Of a stretch of DNA of 64,000 bases, positions 7,874 to 16,392 are shown in pieces; positions within the stretch are counted from its first letter, which is position 1, and each line of letters begins with the position of its first letter. The DNA comes from VRUE01 sp963729995 (GTDB taxonomy: Bacteria > Actinomycetota > Thermoleophilia > Solirubrobacterales > 70-9): assembly GCA_963729995.1 (NCBI GenBank), contig CAVSPF010000003.1, positions 310,001-374,000 of the forward strand, written 5' to 3'. Under the pieces are notes generated by a model that saw only the letters and a program-made list of their open reading frames with translations, was not told where the DNA came from and did no database searches. The translations under genes and the position numbers were made by a program.

Positions 7874-8815
7874 TTACGCGGTGCCAAGAACGTCACGGTA
7901 GGCCTCGATCGTCCGTTCGGCCATTCGTGCCGCGGACAGCGAGGCGGCCCGGGTGACGCCTCCGACTCGGGGGTCGGGCGTCTCCAGGTGAGGACGAGCT
8001 GCGTCGGTCCAGACGGCGAGGTCGAAGGGAGCGCAGAGAGTTCCCGCCACTCCGGTGAGCGCGAAGGGCGCGATTCCGACCGGAGTCGAGAGAACGGGCA
8101 CTTCGCAGGCAAGCGCCTCGAGACAGGCGAGGCCGAATCCCTCGTAGGCCGAGGTGACGAGGACGGCGTTGGCGGCATTGACCCAGAGCGGCATCTCATC
8201 CGGGTCGATCGCCCCCCCGGTCAGCAGCTCGCCGCCTGCCGCCGCGGCCAGCTGGGTCGCCCGGTCGAATCGCTTCTCCGGCCGGCTGGGGTTTGCGGGG
8301 AAGAGCAGGTAGCGGCCATCGGGATCGAGCCCGAGTGCCCGCCGCACCTCGGAGCGCGGCAGCGGGCGGAAGCGGTCCAGGTCCGGCCCGCAGGGAAGAA
8401 CCGCCGCAGCGGGAGCCCGCGGCAGGCCCGGCCTCCCGGCCTCCGGCGCAAACAGGGCCCGCGAAACCGCCGCCACCAGGTCGACATGCCCGACGAGGCG
8501 GCGGGACAGCGGCCCGACCACGCGGTGCCGAACGTCGGTGCCATGGAAGCTGACGACCAGCGGCCTCGCGCCGGCCAGCAGTGCGCACCAGCCCGGCAGC
8601 CCGTAGTGGGCATGGACGAGGTCGAAGCGCTCCCGGCGCAGCAGGCGGCGCAGGCGCCAGGTCGCGGGGATGTACTGGCGCGATCCGGGCGGGAAGCCAA
8701 ACACCTCGACCTCGACGCCACGCTGGCGGATCTCTTCGACCTGGTCGCGGACCCACCGTCCGCGCTGGGGCGCGGAGGCATCGGGTTCGAAGTTGGTGAC
8801 GACCAGCACCCGCAT
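7874..8815 (-). CDS. Glycosyltransferase family 4 (GT-B)
   Basis: A 313-residue GT-B enzyme, a little short for the family. N-terminal MRVLVVTNFEPDASAP and FDLVHAHYGLPGWCALL mark the acceptor domain. FPANPSRPEKRFDRA and SAYEGFGLACLEALACEVPVL form the C-terminal nucleotide-sugar site, with the conserved glutamate of the EGFGLACLEAL block. The substrate is not predictable. ATG at 8815 fits the family N-terminus; a longer open frame to 8956 lacks homology. TACCCT lies seven bases upstream. It probably acts at the inner membrane face in cell-surface glycan synthesis. Confidence 0.82.
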   Translation of the reverse strand: MRVLVVTNFEPDASAPQRGRWVRDQVEEIRQRGVEVEVFGFPPGSRQYIPATWRLRRLLRRERFDLVHAHYGLPGWCALLAGARPLVVSFHGTDVRHRVVGPLSRRLVGHVDLVAAVSRALFAPEAGRPGLPRAPAAAVLPCGPDLDRFRPLPRSEVRRALGLDPDGRYLLFPANPSRPEKRFDRATQLAAAAGGELLTGGAIDPDEMPLWVNAANAVLVTSAYEGFGLACLEALACEVPVLSTPVGIAPFALTGVAGTLCAPFDLAVWTDAARPHLETPDPRVGGVTRAASLSAARMAERTIEAYRDVLGTA

Positions 8816-8955
8816 CGAGTTGAGGGTATCCGCAGCGGCCCGGCAGCTCACCGTGTCGGAGTTTTCACAGCCGGGTCGGAAAGTTGGCACACGGGCGTCT
8901 GGATCGGTGACGCACGGAGACCGAGCATCCGCTGCAAACCAGAAAGGGGGCTTCA

Positions 8956-9204
8956 ATGATCTATGCGCTGATGGGCTATGTGCACGCCGCGATCGCGCAG
9001 CGGGTGGTGGCGATTCGCGCTTTCGCGGAAGGGGAGCGGGGCCAGGGGACGGTCGAGTACGTCGGCCTGATCCTGCTGGTCTCGCTGCTGATGGTCGGGA
9101 TGGTGGCGGCGATGAAGGGGTTCAACGGAAAGCAGGGGACGGAGCTCGCCGGGGTGATCGTCAACAAGATCAAGGAGGCGGTCGACAAGGTGACGTTCAA
9201 GTGA
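8956..9204 (+). CDS. Flp-type pilin precursor
   Basis: An 82-residue protein with a class-III (Flp/Tad) prepilin signature: a charged leader ending EGERG, then QGTVEYVGLILLVSLLMVGM, with glutamate at +5 after the predicted cleavage glycine and one hydrophobic segment. Such pilins are cut by a prepilin peptidase and assembled by a Tad secretion machine, neither of which is in the window. A strong AAAGGGGG ribosome site precedes the ATG. A long hairpin follows the stop, so this looks like a single-gene transcript, consistent with a highly made structural subunit. Confidence 0.75.
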   Translation: MIYALMGYVHAAIAQRVVAIRAFAEGERGQGTVEYVGLILLVSLLMVGMVAAMKGFNGKQGTELAGVIVNKIKEAVDKVTFK

Positions 9205-9209
9205 ATGTC

Positions 9210-9252
9210 GAGGGCGGGGCGGCTCGCGATGCGAGCCGCCCCGCCGCCCTCG
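9210..9252 (+). terminator. Long GC-rich hairpin after the pilin gene
   Basis: GAGGGCGGGGCGGCTCGC, a three-base loop (gat), then a matching right arm with one small bulge. It begins six bases after the pilin stop and ends about 20 bases before the rph start. There is no T-run after it, so it may end transcription without a U-tract or protect the pilin mRNA 3' end. Confidence 0.6.
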
Positions 9253-9271
9253 CTCATGACAGACTCGCGGC

Positions 9272-9997
9272 ATGCCAGCGTCGCGTAGCTACGACCGAGC
9301 GCCGGCCGACATCCGGCCGGTGACGATCGACCCCGGGTTCGTCGCCACCGCCGACGGTTCGGCGCTGATATCGCTCGGCAGGACCCGGGTGATCTGCACC
9401 GCGTCGGTCAGCGATTCGGTGCCCCAGTGGATGAGGGGACGCGGCAAGGGATGGGTGACGGCCGAGTACGCGATGCTGCCGGCGTCGACCGGGGCGCGCA
9501 AGCCGCGGGACGTCGCGAAGGGTCGCCAGGATGGACGCGGGGTGGAGATCCAGCGGCTGATCGGGCGCTCGCTGCGGGTCGTCGTCGATTTCCAGGCACT
9601 CGGCGAGCGCAGCGTCTATGTCGACTGCGATGTGCTCCAGGCCGACGGTGGCACACGCTGCGCGGCGATCACCGGCGGCTATGTGGCGCTGCGCCTGGCG
9701 CTGCAGAAGCTGCTCGACGCCGGATCGATCGAGACGATGCCGCTCACCGATTCGGTCGCGGCGGTCAGCGTCGGCGTCGTCGATGGACGCGCGGTCTGCG
9801 ATCTCGATTACGTCGAGGACTCCTCAGCCGATGTGGACGCGAACGTGGTGATGACCGGCGACGGCGGCCTGGTCGAGGTCCAGCTGACGGCGGAGCGCAA
9901 GCCTCTTTCGCGCGCTTCGCTGGACGAGCTGCTCGGTCTTGCCGAGATGGGGATCTCCCGCTTGCGGCAGGTCCAGCAGCGGGTAACCGCAAGTTGA
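9272..9997 (+). CDS. rph: Ribonuclease PH
   Basis: A 241-residue phosphorolytic exoribonuclease that trims tRNA 3' ends. Motifs: RPVTIDPGFVATADGSALIS at the start, RGRGKGWVTAEYAMLP, RKPRDVAKGRQDGRGVEIQR with the phosphate-binding arginines, and CDVLQADGGTRCAAITGGYV. Length is standard. The ATG at 9272 begins just before the conserved RP block. It is translationally coupled to rdgB, whose TTG start overlaps its TGA stop, the same rph-rdgB pairing seen in many actinobacteria. Confidence 0.95.
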   Translation: MPASRSYDRAPADIRPVTIDPGFVATADGSALISLGRTRVICTASVSDSVPQWMRGRGKGWVTAEYAMLPASTGARKPRDVAKGRQDGRGVEIQRLIGRSLRVVVDFQALGERSVYVDCDVLQADGGTRCAAITGGYVALRLALQKLLDAGSIETMPLTDSVAAVSVGVVDGRAVCDLDYVEDSSADVDANVVMTGDGGLVEVQLTAERKPLSRASLDELLGLAEMGISRLRQVQQRVTAS

Positions 9998-10590
9998 TCT
10001 TCGCCTCGCAGAACAGGCACAAGCTGCGCGAGATGCGCGAACTGCTGCCCGGGGTGGTGCTGGAGGCGCTGCCAGACGGTGTCGAGCTGCCGCCCGAGAC
10101 GGGCGAGTCGTTCGCCGAGATAGCGCTCGGCAAGGCGCGCGCGGCGCACGCCGCCACGGGTGAGGCGGCGCTGGCCGACGACTCCGGGATCGAGGTGGCG
10201 GCTCTGGGCGGGCGTCCGGGGATCAACTCCGCTCGCTATGGCGGCGAGAGCGCCAGCGACGAGGAGAATCTCGCGAAGCTCCTGCGCGAGGTCGCGGCCG
10301 CCGGCGGGGAGAGGGGGGCGGCGTACGTCTGCGCGCTGGCCCTGGTCGAGCCGGGCGGCGCCGAGCGCGTCGTGGAAGCCCGCTGCGATGGGCAGCTGAT
10401 CGAGGCGCCGAGGGGCGAGGGGGGTTTCGGCTACGACCCCGCCTTCGTCCCCGACGCCACCGGCTCCGAGGACCAGCGCACGATGTCGGAGCTGAGCCAG
10501 GCCGAGAAGAACGAGATCAGTCATCGCGGTCGTGCGGCGCGGCTGCTGGCCAGGCAGCTCGGCGCCGGTGGGGAGGCGCGGACTGGATGA
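9994..10590 (+). CDS. rdgB: XTP/dITP pyrophosphatase (RdgB/HAM1)
   Basis: A 198-residue house-cleaning nucleotidase that hydrolyses dITP, ITP and XTP to monophosphates, keeping deaminated purines out of DNA and RNA. Motifs: LIFASQNRHKLREM (the S/T-x-N-x-x-K substrate loop), ADDSGIEVAALGGRPGINSA, GGFGYDPAF and SELSQAEKNEISHRGRAA. The TTG at 9994 (TTGA overlap with the rph stop) is the only start that keeps the N-terminal strand. The stop overlaps the next gene's ATG. Confidence 0.94.
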   Translation: MIFASQNRHKLREMRELLPGVVLEALPDGVELPPETGESFAEIALGKARAAHAATGEAALADDSGIEVAALGGRPGINSARYGGESASDEENLAKLLREVAAAGGERGAAYVCALALVEPGGAERVVEARCDGQLIEAPRGEGGFGYDPAFVPDATGSEDQRTMSELSQAEKNEISHRGRAARLLARQLGAGGEARTG

Positions 10591-11504
10591 CGGCCCGCGA
10601 CAGCAAGAGCGCCGCGGCGGCCCTGTCGATCGCCTCCAACCTGACGCTGATCGCGATCAAGCTGGCGGCGGGGGCGATCACCGGCTCGATCGCGATCGTC
10701 ACCGAGGCGATCCACTCGCTGATCGACCTCGTCGCCTCGGTCATCGCCTTCGTCTCGGTGCGCAAGGCCGACGAGCCCGCCGACCTCGAGCACCCCTACG
10801 GCCACGAGAAGGTCGAAAGCCTGGCGGCGACGATCGAGGGGATGCTGATCCTGGTCGGGGCGGGGATCATCGTCTACGAGGCGACCCGCCGGCTGGTCGT
10901 CGGCGCCGAGGTGCAGACGCTCGCGGTCGGGATTGCGGTGATGGCCTTCTCGCTGCTCGCCAACGTCCTCGTCTCCACGGTCCTCTCGCGCCAGGCGAAG
11001 GCGCACGACTCCCCAGCCCTGGCGGGCGACGCGGCGCACCTTCGCACCGACGCACTCACCTCGGGGGGCGTCCTCGTCGGCCTCGCGGTGGTCCAGTTCA
11101 CCGGCATCGCGGCATTCGACTCGATCACCGCGCTCGTGGTGGCCGTGGCGATCGTTGGCGCCGGCCTGCGGATCATCAGGCGCTCCTCCGGTGTCCTCGT
11201 CGACGAAGCGCTCCCCGCCGCCGAGATGGACCGGATCGAGGCGGCGATCGCCGCCGCTCGCACCGCGGAGGTCGCCGGCTACCACAAGCTGCGCGCCCGC
11301 CGGGCGGGCAGCCGCCGCCACATCGACCTCCACGTCCAGTACCGGTCGGGCACCAGCCTCGAGCGCGCCCACGAGCTGGCCCACGAGATGCGCGAGTCGA
11401 TCGAGGCGGCTGTCCCCGGGGCCGAAGTCCTGATCCACGCCGAGCCCGAGACCTCGCTGCGAGACCCGAGGCGGGCGCGCTCGGGGCCGTTCCGGGCGGG
11501 TTGA
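10587..11504 (+). CDS. Cation diffusion facilitator (CDF) metal transporter
   Basis: A 305-residue inner-membrane protein of the CDF family, usually exporting Zn, Fe, Mn or Co in exchange for protons. About six membrane helices occupy residues 1-205. Metal-site residues are visible in TEAIHSLIDL (helix 2) and DAAHLRTDALTSGG (helix 5), with the family mark HPYGHEKVES between helices 2 and 3. A cytoplasmic ferredoxin-like domain follows (YHKLRARRAGSRRHIDLHV). It overlaps rdgB by ATGA. The metal cannot be read from the sequence. Confidence 0.9.
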   Translation: MTARDSKSAAAALSIASNLTLIAIKLAAGAITGSIAIVTEAIHSLIDLVASVIAFVSVRKADEPADLEHPYGHEKVESLAATIEGMLILVGAGIIVYEATRRLVVGAEVQTLAVGIAVMAFSLLANVLVSTVLSRQAKAHDSPALAGDAAHLRTDALTSGGVLVGLAVVQFTGIAAFDSITALVVAVAIVGAGLRIIRRSSGVLVDEALPAAEMDRIEAAIAAARTAEVAGYHKLRARRAGSRRHIDLHVQYRSGTSLERAHELAHEMRESIEAAVPGAEVLIHAEPETSLRDPRRARSGPFRAG

Positions 11505-11509
11505 AACGC

Positions 11510-11659
11510 CTACGGGCTCGGCAGCAGGTTGACCGCGGCGGCGAGGCCGACGGCGCCGACCGTGATCGCGTAGCCGGTGTAGTCGCCGACGAAGAACAGG
11601 ACCGTTGCGATTATGCAGACGACCACCACGGTGATCCAGGAGGCGCGCACAAGGGACAT
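11510..11659 (-). CDS. Small two-helix membrane protein
   Basis: A 49-residue reading frame from ATG at 11659, on the strand opposite both neighbours. It has two hydrophobic helices (around WITVVVVCIIATVLFFV and YAITVGAVGLAAAVNLL) joined by GDYTG. The pattern resembles small SecE-like or hypothetical two-TM proteins, but I cannot assign a family. It fills the gap between the CDF gene and the divergent gene at 11679. Confidence 0.5.
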   Translation of the reverse strand: MSLVRASWITVVVVCIIATVLFFVGDYTGYAITVGAVGLAAAVNLLPSP

Positions 11660-11678
11660 GCCCGGTATTTTCACCTAG

Positions 11679-12056
11679 ATGGACGACAGCGAGACGAGCG
11701 AGGCGATCTCGGGCGAGGCCGCCGACGGTGCGCTCCGCTATCTCGCCGAGCTGTCGCCCGATCTTCGCGGCGCCGCGATCCTTGGGCCCGACGGCTCGGT
11801 TTTGGCGGCGAGCGGCGACCCGGAGCGCTGGCACGAGGACGCAGGCGCGCTGTTCTCGGTCGCCGACCGGGCCGGCGGGGAGCCCGTCGAGCAGGTCCAC
11901 ATCGGGACCGAGCAGGGCGAGGTTTTCGCGTTGCGCCAAGCCGATCTCGCCGCTGTGGCGGTCACCGACCGCTTTGCCCTGGCCTCGCTGACGTTCTTCG
12001 ACCTGCGTTCGGTGCTCAGGGATCTGGCCGCCGGCGGCAGCGGAAGGCCGGAATGA
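11679..12056 (+). CDS. Roadblock/LC7-like small protein
   Basis: A 125-residue soluble protein with RYLAELSPDLRGAAILGPDG, SVLAASGDPERW and a C-terminal helix after LTFFDLRSVLRDL. The arrangement of strand, Gly-Ser turn and strand is like roadblock/LC7 domains that regulate small GTPases, but the match is by pattern only. It starts a run of four overlapping genes leading to TldD and TldE. TATTTT lies seven bases before the ATG, so the transcript may be leaderless. Confidence 0.5.
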   Translation: MDDSETSEAISGEAADGALRYLAELSPDLRGAAILGPDGSVLAASGDPERWHEDAGALFSVADRAGGEPVEQVHIGTEQGEVFALRQADLAAVAVTDRFALASLTFFDLRSVLRDLAAGGSGRPE

Positions 12057-12277
12057 GCCCCAAGCCGCATCGGGTCCTGCTGGAGCACGTTTCCGGGTAT
12101 GCCGACGAGGCCGCCGCCTACATGCGCCGGCGCCGCGCCTCGCGCCGTCCCTTCGCCCGCCTCTATTACCCGGGCGGCAGGGCCGCCGATCATGCCGCCG
12201 ACTCGGCCGCTGGTGGCGAGCTGTTCGTTGCCGCAGGGAGGCTGATCGAGGTCGCTGGGCGGAAGCGGGCGCGGTGA
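12053..12277 (+). CDS. Small basic hypothetical protein
   Basis: A 74-residue protein starting at ATG 12053, which overlaps the previous stop (ATGA). It is rich in arginine and histidine (KPHRVLLEHV, YMRRRRASRRPF) and shows no known domain. Its stop overlaps the GTG of tldD. The tight packing at both ends supports it being a real gene. Confidence 0.5.
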   Translation: MSPKPHRVLLEHVSGYADEAAAYMRRRRASRRPFARLYYPGGRAADHAADSAAGGELFVAAGRLIEVAGRKRAR

Positions 12278-13680
12278 CGGCGTCTCCGTCTTCCATGTCG
12301 ACCCTCGTGGAGCCGGCCGTCGCCGAGCGCGTCCTTGCTCGCGCGCTTGCCTCCGGCGGCGAGTTCGCCGAGGTCTTCGTGGAACGGCGCAGCGGTCTGA
12401 CGATGCGGATCGACGAGTCGAGGGTAGAGGCGGTGCAGTCGGGCGCCGAGGAGGGGGCCGGCGTCCGCGTGCTGAGCGGCGGCACCACCTATTTTGCGCA
12501 CGTCGACGGTCTCGACCACGCCGATCTCGAGCGCGCCGGCGCTGAGGCGGCGGCGGCATTGCGGGCCGATCGGGCCGAGCCGCGGCCGTTGCGGGCGGTT
12601 GCCGCGACGCCGCAGCCGATCGAGCGGCGCCCGGAGGACGTCCCGGCCGACCGCAAGGCTGGATTGCTGCGCGGACTTGACGAGCGTGGTCGCGCAGAGG
12701 GCGGCGAGGTGGTGCAGTTCACAGCCTCCTACGCGGAGGCTCGCCGCGAGGTCGCGGTCGCCAACTCCGACGGCCTCTTCACCGGCGACGACCGCACCCG
12801 TGTCCGCATCGGCGCCCAGGCGGTTGCCCGTCGCGGCGACCGGGTCGAGACGGGCGCCGAGACGCTCGGTGGGCACCGCGGCTTCGAGCTGTTCGACGAG
12901 GACCCGGGCGCGATCGCGGCGAGCGCCGCGCGCAAGGCCCTGACCCTGCTCGACGCCGGTCCCGCCCCCGCGGGCTCGATGCCGGTCGTGGTCGGCGGTG
13001 GGTTCGGCGGCGTCCTCTTCCACGAGATGACCGGGCACGGGCTGGAGGCCGACCACGTCCAGAGGGGCGCCAGCGTTTACGCGGGAAAGCTCGGCGAGAG
13101 GGTCGCCCGCCCGCTGCTCAGCGCCTACGACGATGGCCGCCTCCCCGGCGAGTGGGGGACCGATGCGATTGACGACGAGGGCGCGCCCACGCAGAAGACC
13201 CTGGTGATCGAGGACGGCGACCTCACCTCCTTCCTCTACGACCGACAGCGGGCCGTGCACGACGGCGTCGCCTCGACCGGCAACGGTCGCCGCGAGAGCT
13301 TTCGCCACCTTCCCATCCCACGGATGACCAACACCTACATCGCCCCCGGCGAGGCCACGCCCGAGGCGATGATCAGCGAGGTGAAGAAGGGCTTCTACGC
13401 GGTTTCATTCGCGGGCGGCCAGGTCGATCCGGCAACCGGCGATTTCGTCTTCGGCGTGTCCGAGGGCTACCTGATCGAGGCTGGCAGGGTGACGAGGCCA
13501 TGCCGGGGGGCGACGCTGATCGGGAACTGCCTGGACGTCCTGGTCGCAATCGACGCGGTCGGCAGCGACTTCGAGATGAAGAGCGGCATCTGTGGCAAGG
13601 GTGGGCAGCAGGTCCCCGTCGGGACCGGCCAGGGCCACGTCCGGATCGCGGCGATGACGGTCGGCGGGACCGAGCTGTGA
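12274..13680 (+). CDS. tldD: TldD metalloprotease
   Basis: A 468-residue TldD-family peptidase; with TldE it forms the heterodimer that degrades unfolded peptides and matures microcin-like peptides. The zinc motif HEMTGHGLEAD (HExxxH) is intact at about residue 250. Later blocks include RMTNTYIAPGE and EVKKGFYAVSFAGG and the C-terminal CGKGGQQVPVGTGQGHVRI. The GTG at 12274 overlaps the previous stop; ATG at 12295 is an alternative. TldE follows with a GTGA overlap. No substrate peptide gene is obvious nearby. Confidence 0.92.
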   Translation: MTASPSSMSTLVEPAVAERVLARALASGGEFAEVFVERRSGLTMRIDESRVEAVQSGAEEGAGVRVLSGGTTYFAHVDGLDHADLERAGAEAAAALRADRAEPRPLRAVAATPQPIERRPEDVPADRKAGLLRGLDERGRAEGGEVVQFTASYAEARREVAVANSDGLFTGDDRTRVRIGAQAVARRGDRVETGAETLGGHRGFELFDEDPGAIAASAARKALTLLDAGPAPAGSMPVVVGGGFGGVLFHEMTGHGLEADHVQRGASVYAGKLGERVARPLLSAYDDGRLPGEWGTDAIDDEGAPTQKTLVIEDGDLTSFLYDRQRAVHDGVASTGNGRRESFRHLPIPRMTNTYIAPGEATPEAMISEVKKGFYAVSFAGGQVDPATGDFVFGVSEGYLIEAGRVTRPCRGATLIGNCLDVLVAIDAVGSDFEMKSGICGKGGQQVPVGTGQGHVRIAAMTVGGTEL

Positions 13681-15050
13681 GCGCGGGGACGCCGAGCGCC
13701 AGCGTCGACCTCGATCTGGCGAGCCGGGCTGTCGAGGCGGCAATCGCCGCCGGCGCCGGCGGCGCCGAGGCGTATGCAAGCGAGGCCAGCAGGCGGGAGG
13801 TCCGCGTCTACGCAGGAGAGGTGGAAAGCTTCACTGCGGCGATCCAGTGTGGAGTCGGTGTGCGCGCCTGGATCGGTGGGCGGGTCGGCTACGGCTTTGG
13901 CACAGACCTGTCGGAGACCGGGATCGCCGCGACCGCCGCCCGCGCCGCGGGAGCGGCCGGGGTTGCCGACGAGGACGAGTTCGCAGGGCCTCCTGAGCCT
14001 GCGGGCGAAGTGCCGGCGCTGCCGGCGCTGGCCGATCCCACGGTTGGCGAATGGTCCGGCGCGGAGCTCGCGACGCTCACTCTCGAGGTCGAGCGAGCCG
14101 CGCTGGCCGATCCGCGAATCGTCGGGGTCGAGCAGGCCGTCTACGCCGACAGCGTCGATCGGGTCGCGGTTGCCGCCTCGACCGGGCTCTCCGGTGAGTT
14201 TGCAGCGTCCAGCTGCTTCGCCTACCTGCAGGCGCTGGCAGGCGCCGAGAGCAGCCGGCAGACGGGGCTGGGCTTCGGCTTGGCGCGCGGGCCCGGTGGC
14301 CTCGAGCCCGCGGCGATCGGACGGGAGGCCGCCGAGCGAGCGGCGGGGATGATCGGTGCGCGCAAGCCAACCTCCCGCGCCTGCCCCATCGTCTTGGACC
14401 CGACGGTCGCCGCCAGCTTCGTCGCACTTCTCGGCGGCGTATTGGGTGCGGACGCCGTGCAGCGGGGCCGCTCCCCTTTCGCCGACCGCATCGGTGAGGT
14501 GGTTGCCGGCAGGGCCTTCGTCCTGCACGACGATGGGCTCGATCCGGAGGGCTTCGCCTCCTCGCCGATCGACGACGAGGGCCTGCCGCGCCGCCGGACG
14601 GCGCTGATCGAGGATGGAGCCCTGCGCACGTACCTCTACGACACCTACACCGCGCGGCGCGGCGGCACGGCCTCGACTGGCAATGCGGGCCGCGCCGGTT
14701 ACCGCGCCCAGCCTTCGGTGTCCGCGTCCAACCTGCTCGTCGCCCGCGGCGAGCTGACCTTCGCGGAGCTGCTGAGGGAGGCGGACGAGGGAATCTGCAT
14801 CACCGAGGTGGCGGGCCTTCACTCCGGCGTCAACCCGGTCTCGGGGGTGTTCTCGGTTGGCGCCTCGGGGCGGGAGATCAGGGGCGGCGAGCTGGCGGAG
14901 CCGGTGCGTGAGTTCACGATTGCCAGCGACCTCGTTTCGATGCTGCTGGCGGTGCGAGGGGCGGGCACGGAGGCGCGATGGGTCCCGTTCGGCGGCTCGG
15001 TCAGCACGCCGCCGTTGCTGATCGGCGAGATGACGGTCAGCGGGTCCTGA
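13677..15050 (+). CDS. TldE/PmbA, non-catalytic partner of TldD
   Basis: A 457-residue member of the TldD/PmbA family. It has the family fold (AEAYASEASRREVRVYAGEV at the N-terminus, GTASTGNAGRAGYRAQP, TEVAGLHSGVNPVSGVFSVG near the C-terminus) but at the HExxxH position reads IVLDPTVAASFVALL, so no zinc can bind. That is normal for TldE, which completes the TldD active-site cavity. GTG at 13677 overlaps the tldD stop, giving a coupled pair. Confidence 0.9.
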   Translation: MSAGTPSASVDLDLASRAVEAAIAAGAGGAEAYASEASRREVRVYAGEVESFTAAIQCGVGVRAWIGGRVGYGFGTDLSETGIAATAARAAGAAGVADEDEFAGPPEPAGEVPALPALADPTVGEWSGAELATLTLEVERAALADPRIVGVEQAVYADSVDRVAVAASTGLSGEFAASSCFAYLQALAGAESSRQTGLGFGLARGPGGLEPAAIGREAAERAAGMIGARKPTSRACPIVLDPTVAASFVALLGGVLGADAVQRGRSPFADRIGEVVAGRAFVLHDDGLDPEGFASSPIDDEGLPRRRTALIEDGALRTYLYDTYTARRGGTASTGNAGRAGYRAQPSVSASNLLVARGELTFAELLREADEGICITEVAGLHSGVNPVSGVFSVGASGREIRGGELAEPVREFTIASDLVSMLLAVRGAGTEARWVPFGGSVSTPPLLIGEMTVSGS

Positions 15051-15113
15051 TGCTTACGCCCGAGCCCGCTGTTAGATTGCGCGCGACCTCAACCACGATG
15101 GAGGAGCTTCGAC

Positions 15114-15392
15114 GTGACAAAGGCTGAATTTCTGGACCGACTGGCAGCTGACGAGAGGGTAGGCAGCAAGAAGGCCGCGGGCGACGCGGTCGACGCGGTG
15201 CTCGATGTGATCACCGACACCCTGAGCAATGGCGGTGAGGTCAGCTTCACCGGCTTCGGCAAGTTCCATGTTGCCGAGCGTGGGCCTCGGCAGGGCGTCA
15301 ATCCCCGCACCGGCGAGCGGATCACGATCCCGGGCGGCAAGGTTCCCCGCTTCTCCGCCGGCTCGGCGCTTAAGGCCAAGGTCAAGGGCTGA
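15114..15392 (+). CDS. HU-family DNA-binding protein
   Basis: A 92-residue nucleoid protein. It begins TKAEFLDRLAADERVGSKKAA, has the dimer core SFTGFGKFHVAERGPRQGVNP and the DNA-arm turn RTGERITIPGGKVPRF, and ends AGSALKAKVKG. It lacks the long lysine-rich tail of mycobacterial HU. The GTG start has a GGAGG site nine bases before it, and TTAGAT at about 15071 may be its -10 box. Its stop overlaps the presumed start of pyrF. Confidence 0.92.
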   Translation: MTKAEFLDRLAADERVGSKKAAGDAVDAVLDVITDTLSNGGEVSFTGFGKFHVAERGPRQGVNPRTGERITIPGGKVPRFSAGSALKAKVKG

Positions 15393-16282
15393 GCACCCCC
15401 CCGTTCGCAGACCGGCTTGCGGCGCTCGTTGAGGAGCGTCGCAGCCAGATCTGCCTCGGTCTCGACCCCGACCCGGCAAAGCTGGTCGGGGCCGAGCCCG
15501 CTCGGGCCGCTGCCACGGCAGCGGCGGCCGAGCAGGCCGCGGCGGCTGTCGCGGATCATTGCCGGGCCCTGATCGACCAGGCCGGTCCGGCCTGCGTCGC
15601 CGTCAAGCCACAGCTCGCCTGCTTCGAGCGCCTCGGCGCGCCGGGCTGGACGGCGCTGACCGAGGTGTGCGAGGCAGCTCGCGAGGCGGGCCTGCTGACC
15701 ATCGCCGACGGAAAGCGCGGCGATGTGCCGGTCACCGCCGCGGCCTACGCGCAGGCGCTGGTCGGCGAGACGCCAACTCCCTGGGGACCGGTGGCGGGCC
15801 TGGGCGTCGACGCCTTCACGGCCAACCCCCTGCTCGGCGGCGACGCGCTCGAGCCGCTCGTCGCCGCCGCCGAGGCGACCGGAGCAGGCGTCTTTGCCCT
15901 GGTGCGGACCAGCAATCCCGGCGCCGCCGACATCGAGGACGTTCCGGCCCCCGAGCGGCCGCTGCACGAGCGGCTCGCGGCCCTCGTCGAGGGGTTCGCG
16001 GAGCGGCTGGCGGGAGGGGGCGGCCTCAGCGGGATGGGCGCCGTGGTCGGCGCCACGGCGCCCGAGCACATCGCCCGGCTGCGGGAGCTGATGCCGCGCT
16101 CCATCTTTCTCATGCCGGGCATCGGCCCCCAGGGCGGGCGGCCGGAGCTGCTGGGGCCCGCGTTTGCCCCGGGCCCCGGCTCGGGGCTGATCGCCGCCTC
16201 GCGCGGAATTGCCGCCGACCCCGACCCCGCCCTCGCCGCCGAGCGCCTGCGCGCGACCGTTTGGGCCGTTTCGGCCGCGTAG
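15389..16282 (+). CDS. pyrF: Orotidine 5'-phosphate decarboxylase, CTG start
   Basis: A 297-residue OMP decarboxylase (long, type-2 group), making UMP. The catalytic DxKxxD motif appears in TIADGKRGDVPVTAAAY. The N-terminal strand reads FADRLAALVEERRSQICLG followed by LDPDP, and the C-terminal phosphate loop FLMPGIGPQGGRPELL is present. The first ATG/GTG/TTG in frame is GTG at 15665, which would delete the essential N-terminal third. The frame is open back to a TAA at 15371-15373, and the only plausible start is CTG at 15389, whose CTGA overlaps the HU stop; AAGG-like sequence lies a few bases upstream. Confidence 0.85.
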   Translation: MSTPPFADRLAALVEERRSQICLGLDPDPAKLVGAEPARAAATAAAAEQAAAAVADHCRALIDQAGPACVAVKPQLACFERLGAPGWTALTEVCEAAREAGLLTIADGKRGDVPVTAAAYAQALVGETPTPWGPVAGLGVDAFTANPLLGGDALEPLVAAAEATGAGVFALVRTSNPGAADIEDVPAPERPLHERLAALVEGFAERLAGGGGLSGMGAVVGATAPEHIARLRELMPRSIFLMPGIGPQGGRPELLGPAFAPGPGSGLIAASRGIAADPDPALAAERLRATVWAVSAA

Positions 16283-16303
16283 GGTCGCGGCGGCCAGCAA
16301 AGC

Positions 16304-16362
16304 AAGATCGTGGGCACAGCGAACCCACACGGGCAGGTGCGGAAGCCACCATCTACGATCTT
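16304..16362 (+). other. Possible branched RNA structure before the LysM gene
   Basis: AAGATCGT and ACGATCTT form an 8-bp outer stem around two inner stems: GTGGG/CCCAC (16310-16328, sharing two bases with the outer stem) and GGTG/CACC (about 16336-16350). It lies between pyrF and a LysM gene. Cell-wall genes in actinobacteria often carry c-di-AMP riboswitches, but the conserved bases of that class are not recognisable here. It may be chance pairing. Confidence 0.3.
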
Positions 16363-16392
16363 CGGCGGCCATCCGATCTTCGCGCTCTACCT

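Noticed and set aside
10521..12488. A 655-codon minus-strand open frame
   Set aside because: It is a GC-driven shadow opposite the CDF transporter, roadblock-like and tldD genes, with low-complexity Arg/Gly sequence and no domain.
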